A stretch of 40,584 nucleotides of DNA from Sutcliffiella deserti (GTDB lineage: Bacteria > Bacillota > Bacilli > Bacillales > Bacillaceae_I): contig NZ_JAIQDB010000016.1 in assembly GCF_020037475.1 (NCBI RefSeq), forward strand, positions 1 to 40,584. Direction: 5' to 3'. Below the pieces are notes generated by a model. That model was not told where the DNA came from and did no database searches. It worked only from the letters and a program-made list of their open reading frames with translations. The translations under genes were made by a program, and so were the position numbers. This document shows, in pieces, positions 1 through 9,738 of this stretch. Numbering within the stretch: the stretch's first letter is position 1; every line of letters starts with the position of its first letter.

Positions 1-75
1 GGGAAAGGACTTATGACTCGAGGAGCTAGCCGCTGAAGCTGAACAAACCGAAATGCGCAAGCGGCTCGCGGCACG
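1..75. repeat. possible fragment of a Bacillus intergenic repeat
   Basis: No gene is visible in the first 130 bases. Read on the minus strand, the segment contains a CAGC-TTCAGCGGCTAGC-CTCGAG pattern. It resembles GC-rich intergenic repeats that I recall from many Bacillus genomes. It is unlike the other repeat family in this window. The identification rests on memory of the pattern, so it is weak. Confidence 0.3.
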
Positions 76-90
76 TTTTGCTCCATTAAA

Positions 91-131
91 AAAAGCAGCG
101 GTACACCTAAAAAGGATGTACCGCTGCTTTT

Positions 132-133
<2 letters not shown>
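91..133. terminator. bidirectional Rho-independent terminator after fni
   Basis: A perfect 12-bp stem (94-105 with 117-128, AGCAGCGGTACA) encloses an 11-base loop and is flanked by A-runs on the left and T-runs on the right. It lies directly behind the fni stop codon, so it ends the minus-strand fni transcript. It could also stop transcripts arriving from the left. Confidence 0.85.
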
Positions 134-1193
<1,060 letters not shown>

Positions 1194-1207
1194 TCACCTA
1201 TTGAAAA

Positions 1208-2350
1208 TTATTTTTTAAGCTTTTTTAACTTATCACCAATCATCTCACCTAACTGAAAACCGCCGGTGTCATCAGATTGTGTGTATTGACTGTAGTCTTG
1301 GTCTTGCTCTGGCTCTTCAAGCTCTCGAATACTTAGCGAGATTCTTTGATCAGATTCGTTAATGTCCAAAATTTTCACCTGTACTTTTTCGCCCTCGGAC
1401 AACACTTCTTGTGGAGTACCGATATGTCTATTGGAAATTTGAGAAATGTGAACCAGTCCTTCAACTCCAGGCAGTACTTCTACGAAAGCACCGAATGACA
1501 CTAGGCGTTTCACTGTACCTTCTGTCACATCTCCATTGGAGAATTTTTCGGTTACTTGGCTCCATGGTCCAGGTAAAGTTTCTTTAATTGACAAAGAAAT
1601 TCTTTCATTGTCTCTGTCGACGGAAAGCACCTTAACATTAACTTTTTGGCCCTCTTCTACTACCTCTGAAGGGTTCACTATATGTTCATATGAAAGTTGG
1701 GAAATGTGAACAAGACCGTCTACACCACCGATATCAACGAATGCGCCAAAGTCAGTAATTCGTTGTACCGTTCCTTTCAAAACTTGACCTGTTTCAATTG
1801 AGTCAAGAAGTTCGTGCTTTTTATTGTGCATTTCTTCTTCAACTACTGCTCTGTGAGAAAGGATTACACGATTTTTTTCTTTTTCTAATTCCACTACTTT
1901 AAAAGTTAAAGTCTTACCTTTATATTCTGAGAAATCATCCACAAAATAATTTTCTACCAATGATGCAGGTACAAATCCACGTACACCAAGGTCGACAACT
2001 AATCCACCTTTTACTACGTCCTTCACTTCGGCTTCGAATACTTCTTTGGATTCAAATTTTTCTTGTAAGTCTTCCCAAGCTTGATCTGCATCGACTGCTT
2101 TTTTGGAAAGCACTAAAAGTTCATCTTCTATTTTGGTAACTTTAAGCTCAAGTTCTTGACCGTCTGAAACAACGTCTGTAGCTTTTTCCACATGAAGGCT
2201 GGAAAGTTCACTGATTGGAATGATGCCATCTAACTTACTACCGTCTATAGATACAAGAACTTGCTTTTCTTCCACTTTGGTTACAATCCCAGTCACTCTA
2301 GATCCAACCTCTAAATTTTTCACTTCTACTTGATTCATGTCTTCTACCAT
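1208..2350 (-). CDS. ypfD: S1-domain RNA-binding protein YpfD (RpsA homologue)
   Basis: This is a 380-residue protein made of four S1 RNA-binding domains, starting near residues 10, 95, 180 and 265. Each has the GxVxxxxxFGAFV or comparable core and ends in an RISLS-type strand; the last two are the most canonical. Proteobacterial S1 usually has six domains, while the Bacillus form has four, as here. It is related to ribosomal protein S1, but its role in Bacillus translation is not settled. The frame stays open 36 codons further upstream, yet the ATG at 2350 has an ideal GAGGAGGT site six bases away and gives the usual family length, so I chose it. The C-terminus is acidic and then lysine-rich. 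Confidence 0.93.
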   Translation of the reverse strand: MVEDMNQVEVKNLEVGSRVTGIVTKVEEKQVLVSIDGSKLDGIIPISELSSLHVEKATDVVSDGQELELKVTKIEDELLVLSKKAVDADQAWEDLQEKFESKEVFEAEVKDVVKGGLVVDLGVRGFVPASLVENYFVDDFSEYKGKTLTFKVVELEKEKNRVILSHRAVVEEEMHNKKHELLDSIETGQVLKGTVQRITDFGAFVDIGGVDGLVHISQLSYEHIVNPSEVVEEGQKVNVKVLSVDRDNERISLSIKETLPGPWSQVTEKFSNGDVTEGTVKRLVSFGAFVEVLPGVEGLVHISQISNRHIGTPQEVLSEGEKVQVKILDINESDQRISLSIRELEEPEQDQDYSQYTQSDDTGGFQLGEMIGDKLKKLKK

Positions 2351-2392
2351 ATTATTACCTCCTCTATACAAACCCACTATTCCATTATTTAT

Positions 2393-2417
2393 GTAAGTAA
2401 CGGTAGCCGTTACGTAA
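2393..2417. promoter_or_regulatory. inverted repeat in the ypfD leader
   Basis: GTAACGG (2397-2403) and CCGTTAC (2407-2413) form a perfect 7-bp inverted repeat with a 3-base loop, about 45 bases before the ypfD start. It could be an RNA hairpin or an operator in the ypfD leader. There is no T-run, so it does not look like a terminator. Confidence 0.3.
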
Positions 2418-2604
2418 ATATGATGAGCATTCGGAACAACTCTCCAAAGATTCATCATAAGTACTTAACCAAAGAAGCATATTCTTGTGTAATAATTTAT
2501 AAAAGATAAACCATCTATCTTTTATAGTTTAACAGACAGTTCAACTTTCGAAGAAGAAACTAATATATTTCATCAAGAAAAATATAGGTTTCTTTTATAA
2601 ACTT

Positions 2605-2640
2605 CTAATAAAAAGAGTATTTTGTCAAGTCAAAACTCTT
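2605..2640 (-). terminator. terminator of the cmk-plsC operon
   Basis: On the minus strand an AAGAG-TTTTG / CAAAA-CTCTT stem with a two-base bulge is followed by TTTTTATT. It lies just downstream of the plsC stop codon and separates cmk-plsC from ypfD. Confidence 0.55.
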
Positions 2641-2643
2641 AAA

Positions 2644-3225
2644 CTATTTATTTTTTTCTAAAAGCTCTTTGATCGAGTTCATAATGATTAGTGTTGCTTC
2701 TTCCGCTGAGATTTTATTGTTTCGATGTTCTTCGAAATTAATGGGTTTCCCATAAACCACCTTCAAAGATTTAAATGGTTTGTATGGGCCAATGATTGCA
2801 CAGGGAATTACCACTGCATCAGATCTTAATGCAAAAAAACCCGCACCTGCTAACCCTTTCTGCAATTCTCCCGATTTACTTCTTGTTCCCTCTGGAAACA
2901 GTCCTAATACATTACCCTCTTTTAGCACTTTTAATGCACTTCTTAATGCTTCTCTGTCACTCATGCCTCTTTTTACTGGAAATGCATGTATCTTTGGTAA
3001 AATAGTCTTTAATATCGGTACCTTAAAGACCTCTTCTTTTGCCATAAAATGGACGGTTCTAGGTGCTGTGATACCTACTACAGGAGGATCGAGATTATCG
3101 ATATGATTGGAACAAAGCAGGACAGGCCCATTGTTTGGCATGTTTTCTGCGCCTATAACTTTAATCCGAAAGATAGGCTTTAAGATAATACTCACAATGA
3201 ATTTAGCGAATGAGTATAAAGTCAT
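2644..3225 (-). CDS. plsC: 1-acyl-sn-glycerol-3-phosphate acyltransferase
   Basis: PlsC acylates lysophosphatidic acid to phosphatidic acid at the membrane, the second acylation in phospholipid synthesis. The HX4D catalytic motif is visible as H41-IDNL-D46. The substrate-binding FPEGTRS motif is at residues 110-116, and the GxxxxAxR-like GAGFFALR and VIP motifs follow. At 193 residues it has the compact Bacillus length. The start codon overlaps the cmk stop (ATGA), and an AGGAAGGA site lies inside the end of cmk, so the two genes are probably translationally coupled. Confidence 0.92.
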   Translation of the reverse strand: MTLYSFAKFIVSIILKPIFRIKVIGAENMPNNGPVLLCSNHIDNLDPPVVGITAPRTVHFMAKEEVFKVPILKTILPKIHAFPVKRGMSDREALRSALKVLKEGNVLGLFPEGTRSKSGELQKGLAGAGFFALRSDAVVIPCAIIGPYKPFKSLKVVYGKPINFEEHRNNKISAEEATLIIMNSIKELLEKNK

Positions 3226-3914
3226 GAGTGATTAGTCCTTCCTATATCTTCTACCAAGACCATTATTCTATCCACAACTTCATTAATCGAAAGGGAAGTT
3301 GTATCTATCTCTGTTGCGTCTTTTGCTTTTATCAAAGGTGCTATCTCTCTTTCAGAATCCAATTTGTCTCTACGGGCAATTTCTTCTTTTAGTCTTTCTA
3401 GATCTGATTCGAATCCCTTGGACAGATTTTCTTCATGGCGTCTTTTCGCACGCTCTTCTACAGAAGCTAATAAGAACACTTTAACTTCTGCATCCGGCAA
3501 CACATGTGTACCAATATCACGTCCATCCATCACCACTCCGCCTCTTTTGGCAAGAACTTGTTGGCGTTCTACCATTTCCTTCCTTACTACTTGATGCTTT
3601 GCCACTATAGATACTGAATTTGTTACTTCATTGGTTCTTATTTGATCTGTTACATCTTCCTGATTTACTAAAACGCGCTGCCCTTGGTTCCCTGATGTTT
3701 GTAAATCAATATCCATCCTGCTTACGAGTTTTCTCAACCCATCCTTGTCTTCTAGTTGAACATGATGGCGCATCGCTTCAAAGGTAACAGCTCTGTACAT
3801 CGCACCTGTATCAATATATATATATCCTAGTTTGTCTGCTACAATCTTTGCTACCGTACTTTTTCCTGCTGCTGCCGGTCCATCGATTGCTACTGATAAT
3901 TGTTGATTTTTCAT
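3222..3914 (-). CDS. cmk: cytidylate kinase
   Basis: This kinase phosphorylates CMP and dCMP with ATP, recycling CMP from lipid and RNA turnover. The P-loop GPAAAGKST is at residues 12-20. The [10 protein letters not shown] and [13 protein letters not shown] motifs follow in the usual places, and the length of 230 residues is typical. The ATG at 3914 has an AGGAGG site. The gene overlaps plsC by four bases, forming a cmk-plsC pair. An internal frame on the same strand reaching beyond the start is only a shadow. Confidence 0.96.
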   Translation of the reverse strand: MKNQQLSVAIDGPAAAGKSTVAKIVADKLGYIYIDTGAMYRAVTFEAMRHHVQLEDKDGLRKLVSRMDIDLQTSGNQGQRVLVNQEDVTDQIRTNEVTNSVSIVAKHQVVRKEMVERQQVLAKRGGVVMDGRDIGTHVLPDAEVKVFLLASVEERAKRRHEENLSKGFESDLERLKEEIARRDKLDSEREIAPLIKAKDATEIDTTSLSINEVVDRIMVLVEDIGRTNHS

Positions 3915-3989
3915 AAGTCCTCCTGATTAGACAAAAATGCATTATTATTGTACTTGAAATTTTTCTAGAAAAGTCTATTTTCACCAATG

Positions 3990-4010
3990 AAAAAAGCAGG
4001 TTTCCCTGCA
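3990..4010 (-). terminator. terminator downstream of ypfB
   Basis: On the minus strand a GCAGG/CCTGC stem with a four-base loop is followed by TTTTTTC. It lies between ypfB and cmk and closes the ypfA-ypfB transcript. Confidence 0.75.
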
Positions 4011-4048
4011 ATGATTTTAAACGGTTTTCCAGTAATATTTTATCATAT

Positions 4049-4231
4049 TCATCTGTTTTGGTCGAATGTTTCTATGTGCTCCATAATTTCCATGCCGTCA
4101 ACACCTTCATAGTGAATGACCTTTGTTAGGTAAGGGGCTACTCCTGTATAAAGAATCATAGCCTGTGCCACCACAAGACAGAACAATTGAATAATAATCA
4201 ATTTAATAATGACTTTTTCAAATCTTTTCAT
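4049..4231 (-). CDS. ypfB: small membrane protein YpfB (DUF5359-like)
   Basis: This is a 60-residue protein with one transmembrane segment (about residues 8-28) and a short acidic tail. Position and shape match YpfB of B. subtilis, whose function is unknown. A GTG nine bases upstream (4240) is in frame, but the GGAG motif overlapping that GTG sits at ideal spacing for the ATG at 4231. I therefore preferred the ATG. It follows ypfA on the same strand. Confidence 0.7.
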   Translation of the reverse strand: MKRFEKVIIKLIIIQLFCLVVAQAMILYTGVAPYLTKVIHYEGVDGMEIMEHIETFDQNR

Positions 4232-4297
4232 ATTTTCCACTCCACTACGTTCATCACTTTCTTTTATTATGAGTGAATAATGTGGAAAATATTCTCA

Positions 4298-4942
4298 TTA
4301 CTGAATTTTTCTTAATAAGAGTTGTTGTTCAAAACAATATTTGATAATAACCTGTCTTTCAAATTCTTTAATCTGTTCAAATTGAAGAGATGCTCGTTTT
4401 CTACCATTTTGTACATTTACCACTCTGATCACCTTACTTTTCAACTTTAAATAATGTATTTCTCCACTATTTAAATGAATAACAAAGCTTGTTGAGATTG
4501 TTTCATTTTCCGGGACAGTTCTATTTGGTGGGAGATTAATGGAACTTCCTCCTGCGCTTATATCATGTGTTAAGGTAGTAAAGGAAGGAAAATCAACCGA
4601 TATAGGATGCACTGCAACATCGACACTGCTTTCAACTCTCACATATTCTCTTCTTTGTATTTTTATTAAATTATTATGGCCGGGGTAGGAGAATTGGATC
4701 ATTGGGATGGATTGCATTACTCTCCCTAGTACTTCACTATCAAAACAATAAGCAATTCCTTCCTCTGTTACGAAAGAAACTTTAACTTGGGTACCATTTA
4801 ATATATATGTAGTCTTGCCATTCTTAATATGGATGGGATAATCAACGTAAAGATCATTTTCTTTTATTTCCTGTATTTTGCATCTATATTTATCTTCACC
4901 TTCATGCATCTGAAGGGTTAAAGTCATTCCTGCTTTCAACAT
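4298..4942 (-). CDS. ypfA: PilZ-domain c-di-GMP receptor YpfA (YcgR-like)
   Basis: This is a 214-residue protein with an N-terminal YcgR-type domain (about residues 5-90) and a C-terminal PilZ domain. The two c-di-GMP-binding signatures are intact: R98-EYV-R102 and D127-ISAG-G132. In B. subtilis the homologue (also called DgrA) binds c-di-GMP and slows flagellar motility by acting on the motor; here that role is inferred by homology. The frame is open eight codons upstream, but the ATG at 4942 follows a strong AAGGGGGG site, which sets the start. Confidence 0.9.
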   Translation of the reverse strand: MLKAGMTLTLQMHEGEDKYRCKIQEIKENDLYVDYPIHIKNGKTTYILNGTQVKVSFVTEEGIAYCFDSEVLGRVMQSIPMIQFSYPGHNNLIKIQRREYVRVESSVDVAVHPISVDFPSFTTLTHDISAGGSSINLPPNRTVPENETISTSFVIHLNSGEIHYLKLKSKVIRVVNVQNGRKRASLQFEQIKEFERQVIIKYCFEQQLLLRKIQ

Positions 4943-5013
4943 AATAATCGCCCCCCTTACAACCACGAGTCTTTCTCTCTTTTTTTACCATTCCTTATAA
5001 TTAAACCATGTAA

Positions 5014-5047
5014 ATAAAAAAAGGAAAAGCTGAATTTTCGCTTTTCC
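5014..5047 (-). terminator. terminator downstream of ypeB
   Basis: A perfect 8-bp stem (GGAAAAGC 5023-5030 with GCTTTTCC 5040-5047) is followed on the minus strand by a run of seven T. It lies about 175 bases beyond the ypeB stop codon. It probably ends the sleB-ypeB transcript before ypfA. Confidence 0.75.
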
Positions 5048-5221
5048 TCAGTTTTCTTCATTTATGTCTGTTTTCTGATTGATTGTTGCTTTACAATCGT
5101 TGCTGTCGTGCTCTTTCCTGTTAAATTACAAATCACTCTTAATCTTGATTGAACAGGACAGTGAAAAATCCAAATGCCGATTTTTTACTGGCTTACAGAA
5201 CCACTCTTTAAGAAAAGTGCC

Positions 5222-6556
5222 TTAAAAATTGTAAAGCTCTTCAGGATTTTTTAATTTATCTACTTTTTCTTCTCGACCGTTTTCTGCATTAATAAAGATT
5301 TGATATGTGTCTTCATTAATTGTTCCTAAAAATTCATAACATAGCACTTCTTCTCCAACGTCATTTTCAATAACAGCTAGACGGTCTTCCATGATTTTAA
5401 CATTTCCATTGATAGACTCTTTTGCTTCTTCTTTGGATATACCCGGTTCAGGAATTTCTCTTGACTTATGGGACATAAGATAGTCTTTAGAAGAAAACCC
5501 TATCATCTCCCCAGTATCCAAGCTGACTTTCATCTTAATAGCGTCTGGGTAGATTCTCACGCCGTCTTTATCAGAGACAAAGGTGAAAATTCCTACTTTA
5601 TTGTATTCCACGCTTTCATAGAGATCTAAGCTCTCATATTTGTTCTCCTTTAAAAACGTTCTAGCTTTTTCCGTTGCTTCATTTAGGCTGATATTCTTTT
5701 CTTTCGCTTCTTTGTTTTGCACAATGTAGATTGGAATTCCACCTTTTTTGGTTATATCCATATACGTATCAACCTGGTTTTTATCTACAATTTTCAAGCT
5801 ATAGAAGCCATAGCTTGAACCTTCCCCATTTTCAGTAATTGTAATTTCTTCATCACCTTCAAGGTCAAGATATCTATCGGCTATTTGCTTTGCTTCTTCT
5901 TTAGATATTTTCTTTCCCGAGAGATTACTGAAATCTTTATCCTTGTGAGTAATAAAAGTTGGTCCAAATTCTGTTTCCTCATAGCCCTCTACATCTTTTT
6001 CTACTGTTTTGAATCCATTAATTATCGTATTATCCTGCGGCTGGTCCTTGGCGGATAAAGCAACCTCTACATCCATCCATCTAAGATTCTCTGCGATTAC
6101 CATACTCTGAACCTTCCGCAACTCTTTTTGAACTTCACCAGATTTTGCATATAAATTTTGCAGCGTCTCGTATTCTTTTGTTGACAAAGGGTTTTTATCC
6201 AAATCACGAATGGCAACCTGATAAGTATAGTCACCAATATTAGATAAAAACTCCTCTGTTTTATTAAAAGGTAGCAGCGTTAAAGGTAGTTGGCCCACAT
6301 CATTTTGCGCTTCAGATGTTATTCTCCAAACCTCTGCAAAAGATGGAGACAACTGCTCTTTTGAACTCATTGCTAAAGTGGTACCAATTTTGTCATGCAA
6401 CAGATCCACATGATAAACAAGGTCATGAAAGGAACGCTGATAGTTGTTTTCCGCATTTATCAGGATGGCATTTTTATCTTGATGCTCTTGGTAACCCCAA
6501 TAGCCAGTTCCAACTACAGCAACCGTTAGTACAGCTATAATGATCATTCTCAACAT
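5222..6556 (-). CDS. ypeB: spore germination protein YpeB
   Basis: YpeB is needed for assembly and stability of the cortex-lytic enzyme SleB in the spore. The 444 residues begin with a hydrophobic signal or anchor (about residues 4-21). A helical N-terminal half follows, then repeated PepSY-type units in the C-terminal half, seen as two ISKEEAK blocks and the intervening LNEATEKA block. The length is close to the B. subtilis protein (450). The start ATG has a GAGGTGG site. The gene begins 15 bases after the sleB stop codon, the classical bicistronic arrangement. Confidence 0.94.
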   Translation of the reverse strand: MLRMIIIAVLTVAVVGTGYWGYQEHQDKNAILINAENNYQRSFHDLVYHVDLLHDKIGTTLAMSSKEQLSPSFAEVWRITSEAQNDVGQLPLTLLPFNKTEEFLSNIGDYTYQVAIRDLDKNPLSTKEYETLQNLYAKSGEVQKELRKVQSMVIAENLRWMDVEVALSAKDQPQDNTIINGFKTVEKDVEGYEETEFGPTFITHKDKDFSNLSGKKISKEEAKQIADRYLDLEGDEEITITENGEGSSYGFYSLKIVDKNQVDTYMDITKKGGIPIYIVQNKEAKEKNISLNEATEKARTFLKENKYESLDLYESVEYNKVGIFTFVSDKDGVRIYPDAIKMKVSLDTGEMIGFSSKDYLMSHKSREIPEPGISKEEAKESINGNVKIMEDRLAVIENDVGEEVLCYEFLGTINEDTYQIFINAENGREEKVDKLKNPEELYNF

Positions 6557-6571
6557 AATTTTCCACCTCTT

Positions 6572-7609
6572 TTAGTCACAGAAAACGTGTTTTCCGATCC
6601 TTTTTATTTGGGGACGTCCCCATATCCAACCACTAGTAGCAGTATCAGGATTAAAATAATAGGTAGCTCCTTCTGAAGGGTCCATGCCATTAATTGCATC
6701 TACAACAGCTCTTTTTGCAGTCTCATTTGGCGTTAACCATATTTGTCCGTCTGCTACTGCGGTAAAAGCCAATGGTTCAAAAATCACGCCAGAAACCGTA
6801 TTAGGGAAGGTGGGACTGTTTAGTCGATTCAAGATAACGGCAGCAACTGCGATTTGACCTTCATAAGGTTCTCCTCGAGCTTCTCCATATACCGCATTGG
6901 CCATTAATTGAATATCATTATCCGAAAATCCCCCTGGCATATTGGTAGATGTTTGCTGTTCTTCTTCTGACTCTTCTTCCGGTGCCGGTTCTGCCGGTTC
7001 CTCTTGGGGTGCTGGAGGATCAGCAGGTTGTTCTTGTGGCGCAGGTTGTTGCTCTTGTTGTGGTGTTGGTCCCGGCTCTGCTGGCTGCTCTGGAGCCTGC
7101 GGAGTCGGCGCTTGCTCCGTTGGCTGTTTTTGAGGTGCCGGTTGTTGATATTGAGGTTTTGCTTTTTCCCACTGAGAAGCAGCCCTTTGCTTAGCCTTTT
7201 CTACTGTTGCGGGAGAAGGCTCCACTTGGTATTTCAATTCCATTCCGCCATAGTGAGTGAACCGCTTACCGCTATTAATTTGTTGGTGCACCCAATCTTT
7301 ATAAAACTTGGTGCTTTTATTCAACATATCTTTTGTTTTTGGTCCTACTAAACCATCAACATCGTCTAATCCGAATTCCTGTTGAAAATTCTTCACTGCC
7401 CAGTAAGTCGTCCACCCATACACACCATCAATTCTTGATTGATAATACCCGTTGTATTGAAGACGCGCTTGCAGCTCAACGACATCATTTCCAGTGGCAC
7501 CTTTTTGAATAACTTGTTCTGAAAAGGCATTTACACTAGTGTGGTTTATCGTTAAGAGCATACTTGTGCAGAAAAGAAACATACATGAAATTTTAAGGAA
7601 CTTTTTCAC
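6572..7609 (-). CDS. sleB: spore cortex-lytic enzyme SleB
   Basis: SleB is a lytic transglycosylase that degrades the muramic-lactam-containing spore cortex during germination. The 345 residues show a signal peptide (1-28, ending VNA), a peptidoglycan-binding domain (about 33-97), and a linker very rich in Pro, Gln and Glu (about 153-218). The Hydrolase_2 catalytic domain (about 228-345) contains the YGEARGEP motif with the expected catalytic glutamate E243. The linker makes it about 40 residues longer than B. subtilis SleB. The start is GTG with a GGAGG site. It heads the sleB-ypeB pair. Its promoter should be forespore-specific, but I could not pick out a convincing SigG site. Confidence 0.95.
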   Translation of the reverse strand: MKKFLKISCMFLFCTSMLLTINHTSVNAFSEQVIQKGATGNDVVELQARLQYNGYYQSRIDGVYGWTTYWAVKNFQQEFGLDDVDGLVGPKTKDMLNKSTKFYKDWVHQQINSGKRFTHYGGMELKYQVEPSPATVEKAKQRAASQWEKAKPQYQQPAPQKQPTEQAPTPQAPEQPAEPGPTPQQEQQPAPQEQPADPPAPQEEPAEPAPEEESEEEQQTSTNMPGGFSDNDIQLMANAVYGEARGEPYEGQIAVAAVILNRLNSPTFPNTVSGVIFEPLAFTAVADGQIWLTPNETAKRAVVDAINGMDPSEGATYYFNPDTATSGWIWGRPQIKRIGKHVFCD

Positions 7610-7623
7610 CTTACATTTCCTCC

Positions 7624-7934
7624 TTTAACTACTTTAAACATTTTGTTACATGTATTTTCTGTAGATGTTGGCATTTTATACAGTTTGTTGGTAAGAAAAT
7701 AATTATTCCATGAAATGATTTTGCATAGAGTGCGTGATGTTTAGCGTCCTTCCCTGTTGCTTTCCGGTTCAAGTGTTCGCTTTCCGCGGGCCGGTGCGGT
7801 AGCCTATTCGGCTTACGTCTGTCGGGTCTCTCGTCTACCGCTACCTCCCCCCGGAGTCTCACACCTTTCACTTCAGTTCACAGGGGGGCATTTTGGCGAA
7901 AACGTTTTTACTAAAGGGCTAAAGCCAAAAAAAA
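7624..7934. other. gene-free region between sleB and prsW
   Basis: This stretch holds the leader and promoter region of sleB (7624-7740, no clear promoter by eye) and one diverged copy of the dispersed structured repeat. Open frames that cross the repeat have no ribosome site and no recognisable product. Confidence 0.6.
7771..7882 (+). repeat. dispersed structured repeat, copy R1 (diverged)
   Basis: This copy is related to R2-R6. It keeps the order of a CGCTTTCCGCGGG-like left end, a central hairpin, GGAGTCTC and a CACCTTTCACTTCAG right end. The central arms GCGGTAG (7796-7802) and CTACCGC (7835-7841) are perfectly complementary although their sequence differs from the other copies. Confidence 0.6.
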
Positions 7935-7964
7935 AGCTTATAAGGAATGAGTTCCTTATAAGCT
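7928..7964 (-). terminator. terminator of prsW
   Basis: A perfect 13-bp stem (7935-7947 with 7952-7964) with a 4-base loop is followed on the minus strand by a run of T. It overlaps the prsW stop codon. Confidence 0.9.
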
Positions 7965-8616
7965 AAATTACTGCTGTATTCGCTTGTTTGACTTTCCGTA
8001 AACCCAACCACCAAAGGAATATCATAAATGGAACCATGTAAAAACCCCAATGCTTCTGCGTTAAAATAATTACATCATATGTACCATGCAGTAAAAACGG
8101 AATTAGTAAAGAAAGGATCAACCAAAGTCTCCGTTTTCTTTGATAGAAGGAAAATTTTCCTTTACCTAGATAAAAACCCATTATTACGCCGAATAACGCA
8201 TGACTTGATACAGGAAGAACGGCCCTCCCTACTGCAAGTTCTACTCCGTTTGCAACGAGAAAAAGAATATTCTCAGCTGTAGCAAAGCCGAGAGAAACAG
8301 AAACTCCATACACAATCCCTTCGTAGTGAGTTTTAAAGTGGATATTATGAAGCACAAGATAGATAAGTATAAACCATTTGAAAAACTCTTCTAGTAGCCC
8401 TGAAAGTAAAAAGGCCTTTATAAAGTGGGAAGTTACTCCAAGTTCCAACTGAATCACGTATTGAATAAACATTAGTGGAAAAACGAGCAATGCCCCAAAC
8501 ATAAATATTTTAAATACAAACGATATTATTGGTTCTTTCTGAAATTTATCTCTTAAATAAAAATAAGACAATAACGCTAAACCTGGCGCAATCCCTGCGG
8601 ATACGATTGCTAGCAT
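7963..8616 (-). CDS. prsW: intramembrane protease PrsW
   Basis: PrsW is a polytopic membrane protease. In B. subtilis it makes the first cut in anti-sigma factor RsiW and so activates SigW. The family motifs are visible: the LLEEFFKW pair E76-E77, FATAEN with E115, the SSHALFG histidine H139 and HGTYD near the end. It has 217 residues and about seven hydrophobic segments. A TTG six codons upstream is in frame, but the ATG at 8616 has a CGAGG site and matches the known N-terminus type (MxAIxSAGIAPG). It is transcribed divergently from ansA. Confidence 0.9.
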   Translation of the reverse strand: MLAIVSAGIAPGLALLSYFYLRDKFQKEPIISFVFKIFMFGALLVFPLMFIQYVIQLELGVTSHFIKAFLLSGLLEEFFKWFILIYLVLHNIHFKTHYEGIVYGVSVSLGFATAENILFLVANGVELAVGRAVLPVSSHALFGVIMGFYLGKGKFSFYQRKRRLWLILSLLIPFLLHGTYDVIILTQKHWGFYMVPFMIFLWWLGLRKVKQANTAVI

Positions 8617-8732
8617 AAGAAAGCCTCGTTTCAAACTGTTTTTTTTTATCGTATCATGTTATCGTAATTAAGGAAATGATAGATTAAGGATTTATTTGGA
8701 TTAATTTGTAATAATAATGAGGTGAAAATAAT

Positions 8733-9707
8733 ATGAAAAAAAAGATTTTACTCTTGCATACTGGTGGAACCATTTCCATGTCAGAAGACGAACAAACTGG
8801 GGAAGTGTCACCTGGAGACAAAAACCCTCTTGCTTCCACACCCTTAGTGGAGGATCCTACTTTAACAATAGATGGGGTTGAACTGTTTAATCTACCTTCT
8901 CCACATATTACCCCAAAGCATATGTTGGAACTTACTAACTTCATCGATCAGCAAGTAAAAAACAATACATACGATGGAGTTGTTGTAACTCATGGTACAG
9001 ACACACTGGAAGAAACAGCATTTTTTCTCGACCTAACTGTTCAGACAAAAGTACCTATCGTAATAACCGGTGCAATGCGGTCCAGTAATGAAATAGGATC
9101 TGATGGTCCATATAATCTTTTATCTTCGGTAAAGGTTGCAGCCAGTAAAGAGGCGCAAGGTAAAGGAGTTCTCGTGGTTCTAAACGACGAGATTCATACC
9201 GCAAAGAACGTAACAAAAACTCATACAAGCAATATTGCAACCTTTCAAAGTCCTCAATATGGACCAATTGGAATTGTAACTAAACGCGGTGCATCATTTC
9301 ATCACTCTCCAGTCACAGACGATAAATATACGATAAGTTCCGTCTCCAAGAACGTTATGCTTTTAAAGGCATATGCAGGGATGGATTCAGCTATTTTTTA
9401 CCTGTTTAAGCAGATGGAAGTGGATGGCGTTGTGATTGAAGCATTAGGACAAGGCAACCTACCTCCAACAACATTAAAGGGGATTAAAGCTCTCACCGAA
9501 TCCAATATACCAGTTGTCCTTGTTTCGCGCTGCTTTAATGGGATAGTACAGGACATTTATGGCTATGAGGGTGGAGGAAGACATCTAAAACAATTTGGTG
9601 TTATCTTTTCTAATGGTTTGAATGGACAAAAAGCAAGAATTAAATTAATGGTCGTCCTGGAAACCACTAACGATATCGAGAAAATTCAATCTTTGTTTTT
9701 AAGATAG
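8733..9707 (+). CDS. ansA: type I L-asparaginase
   Basis: This enzyme hydrolyses asparagine to aspartate and ammonia. The two active-site threonine motifs are intact: TGGTIS with T13, and HGTDT with T89-D90. A lysine typical of the third catalytic position lies in the HTAKNVTKTH segment. No signal peptide is visible, so it should be cytoplasmic. At 324 residues the length is normal. The start follows GAGGTG at eight bases. It is one of the few plus-strand genes and has its own terminator, shared with ypdA. Confidence 0.92.
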   Translation: MKKKILLLHTGGTISMSEDEQTGEVSPGDKNPLASTPLVEDPTLTIDGVELFNLPSPHITPKHMLELTNFIDQQVKNNTYDGVVVTHGTDTLEETAFFLDLTVQTKVPIVITGAMRSSNEIGSDGPYNLLSSVKVAASKEAQGKGVLVVLNDEIHTAKNVTKTHTSNIATFQSPQYGPIGIVTKRGASFHHSPVTDDKYTISSVSKNVMLLKAYAGMDSAIFYLFKQMEVDGVVIEALGQGNLPPTTLKGIKALTESNIPVVLVSRCFNGIVQDIYGYEGGGRHLKQFGVIFSNGLNGQKARIKLMVVLETTNDIEKIQSLFLR

Positions 9708-9708
9708 A

Positions 9709-9738
9709 AAAAGGTCGCTCGTTTATGAGCGACCTTTT
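9709..9738. terminator. bidirectional terminator shared by ansA and ypdA
   Basis: A 10-bp stem AAGGTCGCTC / GAGCGACCTT (9711-9720 with 9727-9736) is flanked by A and T runs, between the convergent genes. The right arm lies inside the last codons of ypdA. Confidence 0.85.

Noticed and set aside
1..131. End of a gene entering from the left edge
   Set aside because: No reading frame with a plausible product ends here; the bases look like an intergenic repeat followed by the fni terminator.
2351..2458. 36-codon N-terminal extension of YpfD
   Set aside because: The extension has no ribosome site, contains a hairpin, and the inner ATG has an ideal site and family length.
6942..7351. Long plus-strand frames opposite the sleB linker rich in Cys, Ser, Gly or Leu
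   Set aside because: They mirror the Pro/Gln/Glu codons of the sleB linker and have no start signals.
7629..7871. 80-residue minus-strand open frame between sleB and prsW
   Set aside because: It crosses repeat copy R1, has Arg/Pro-rich random composition and no ribosome site. The frame is a by-product of GC-rich repeat DNA.
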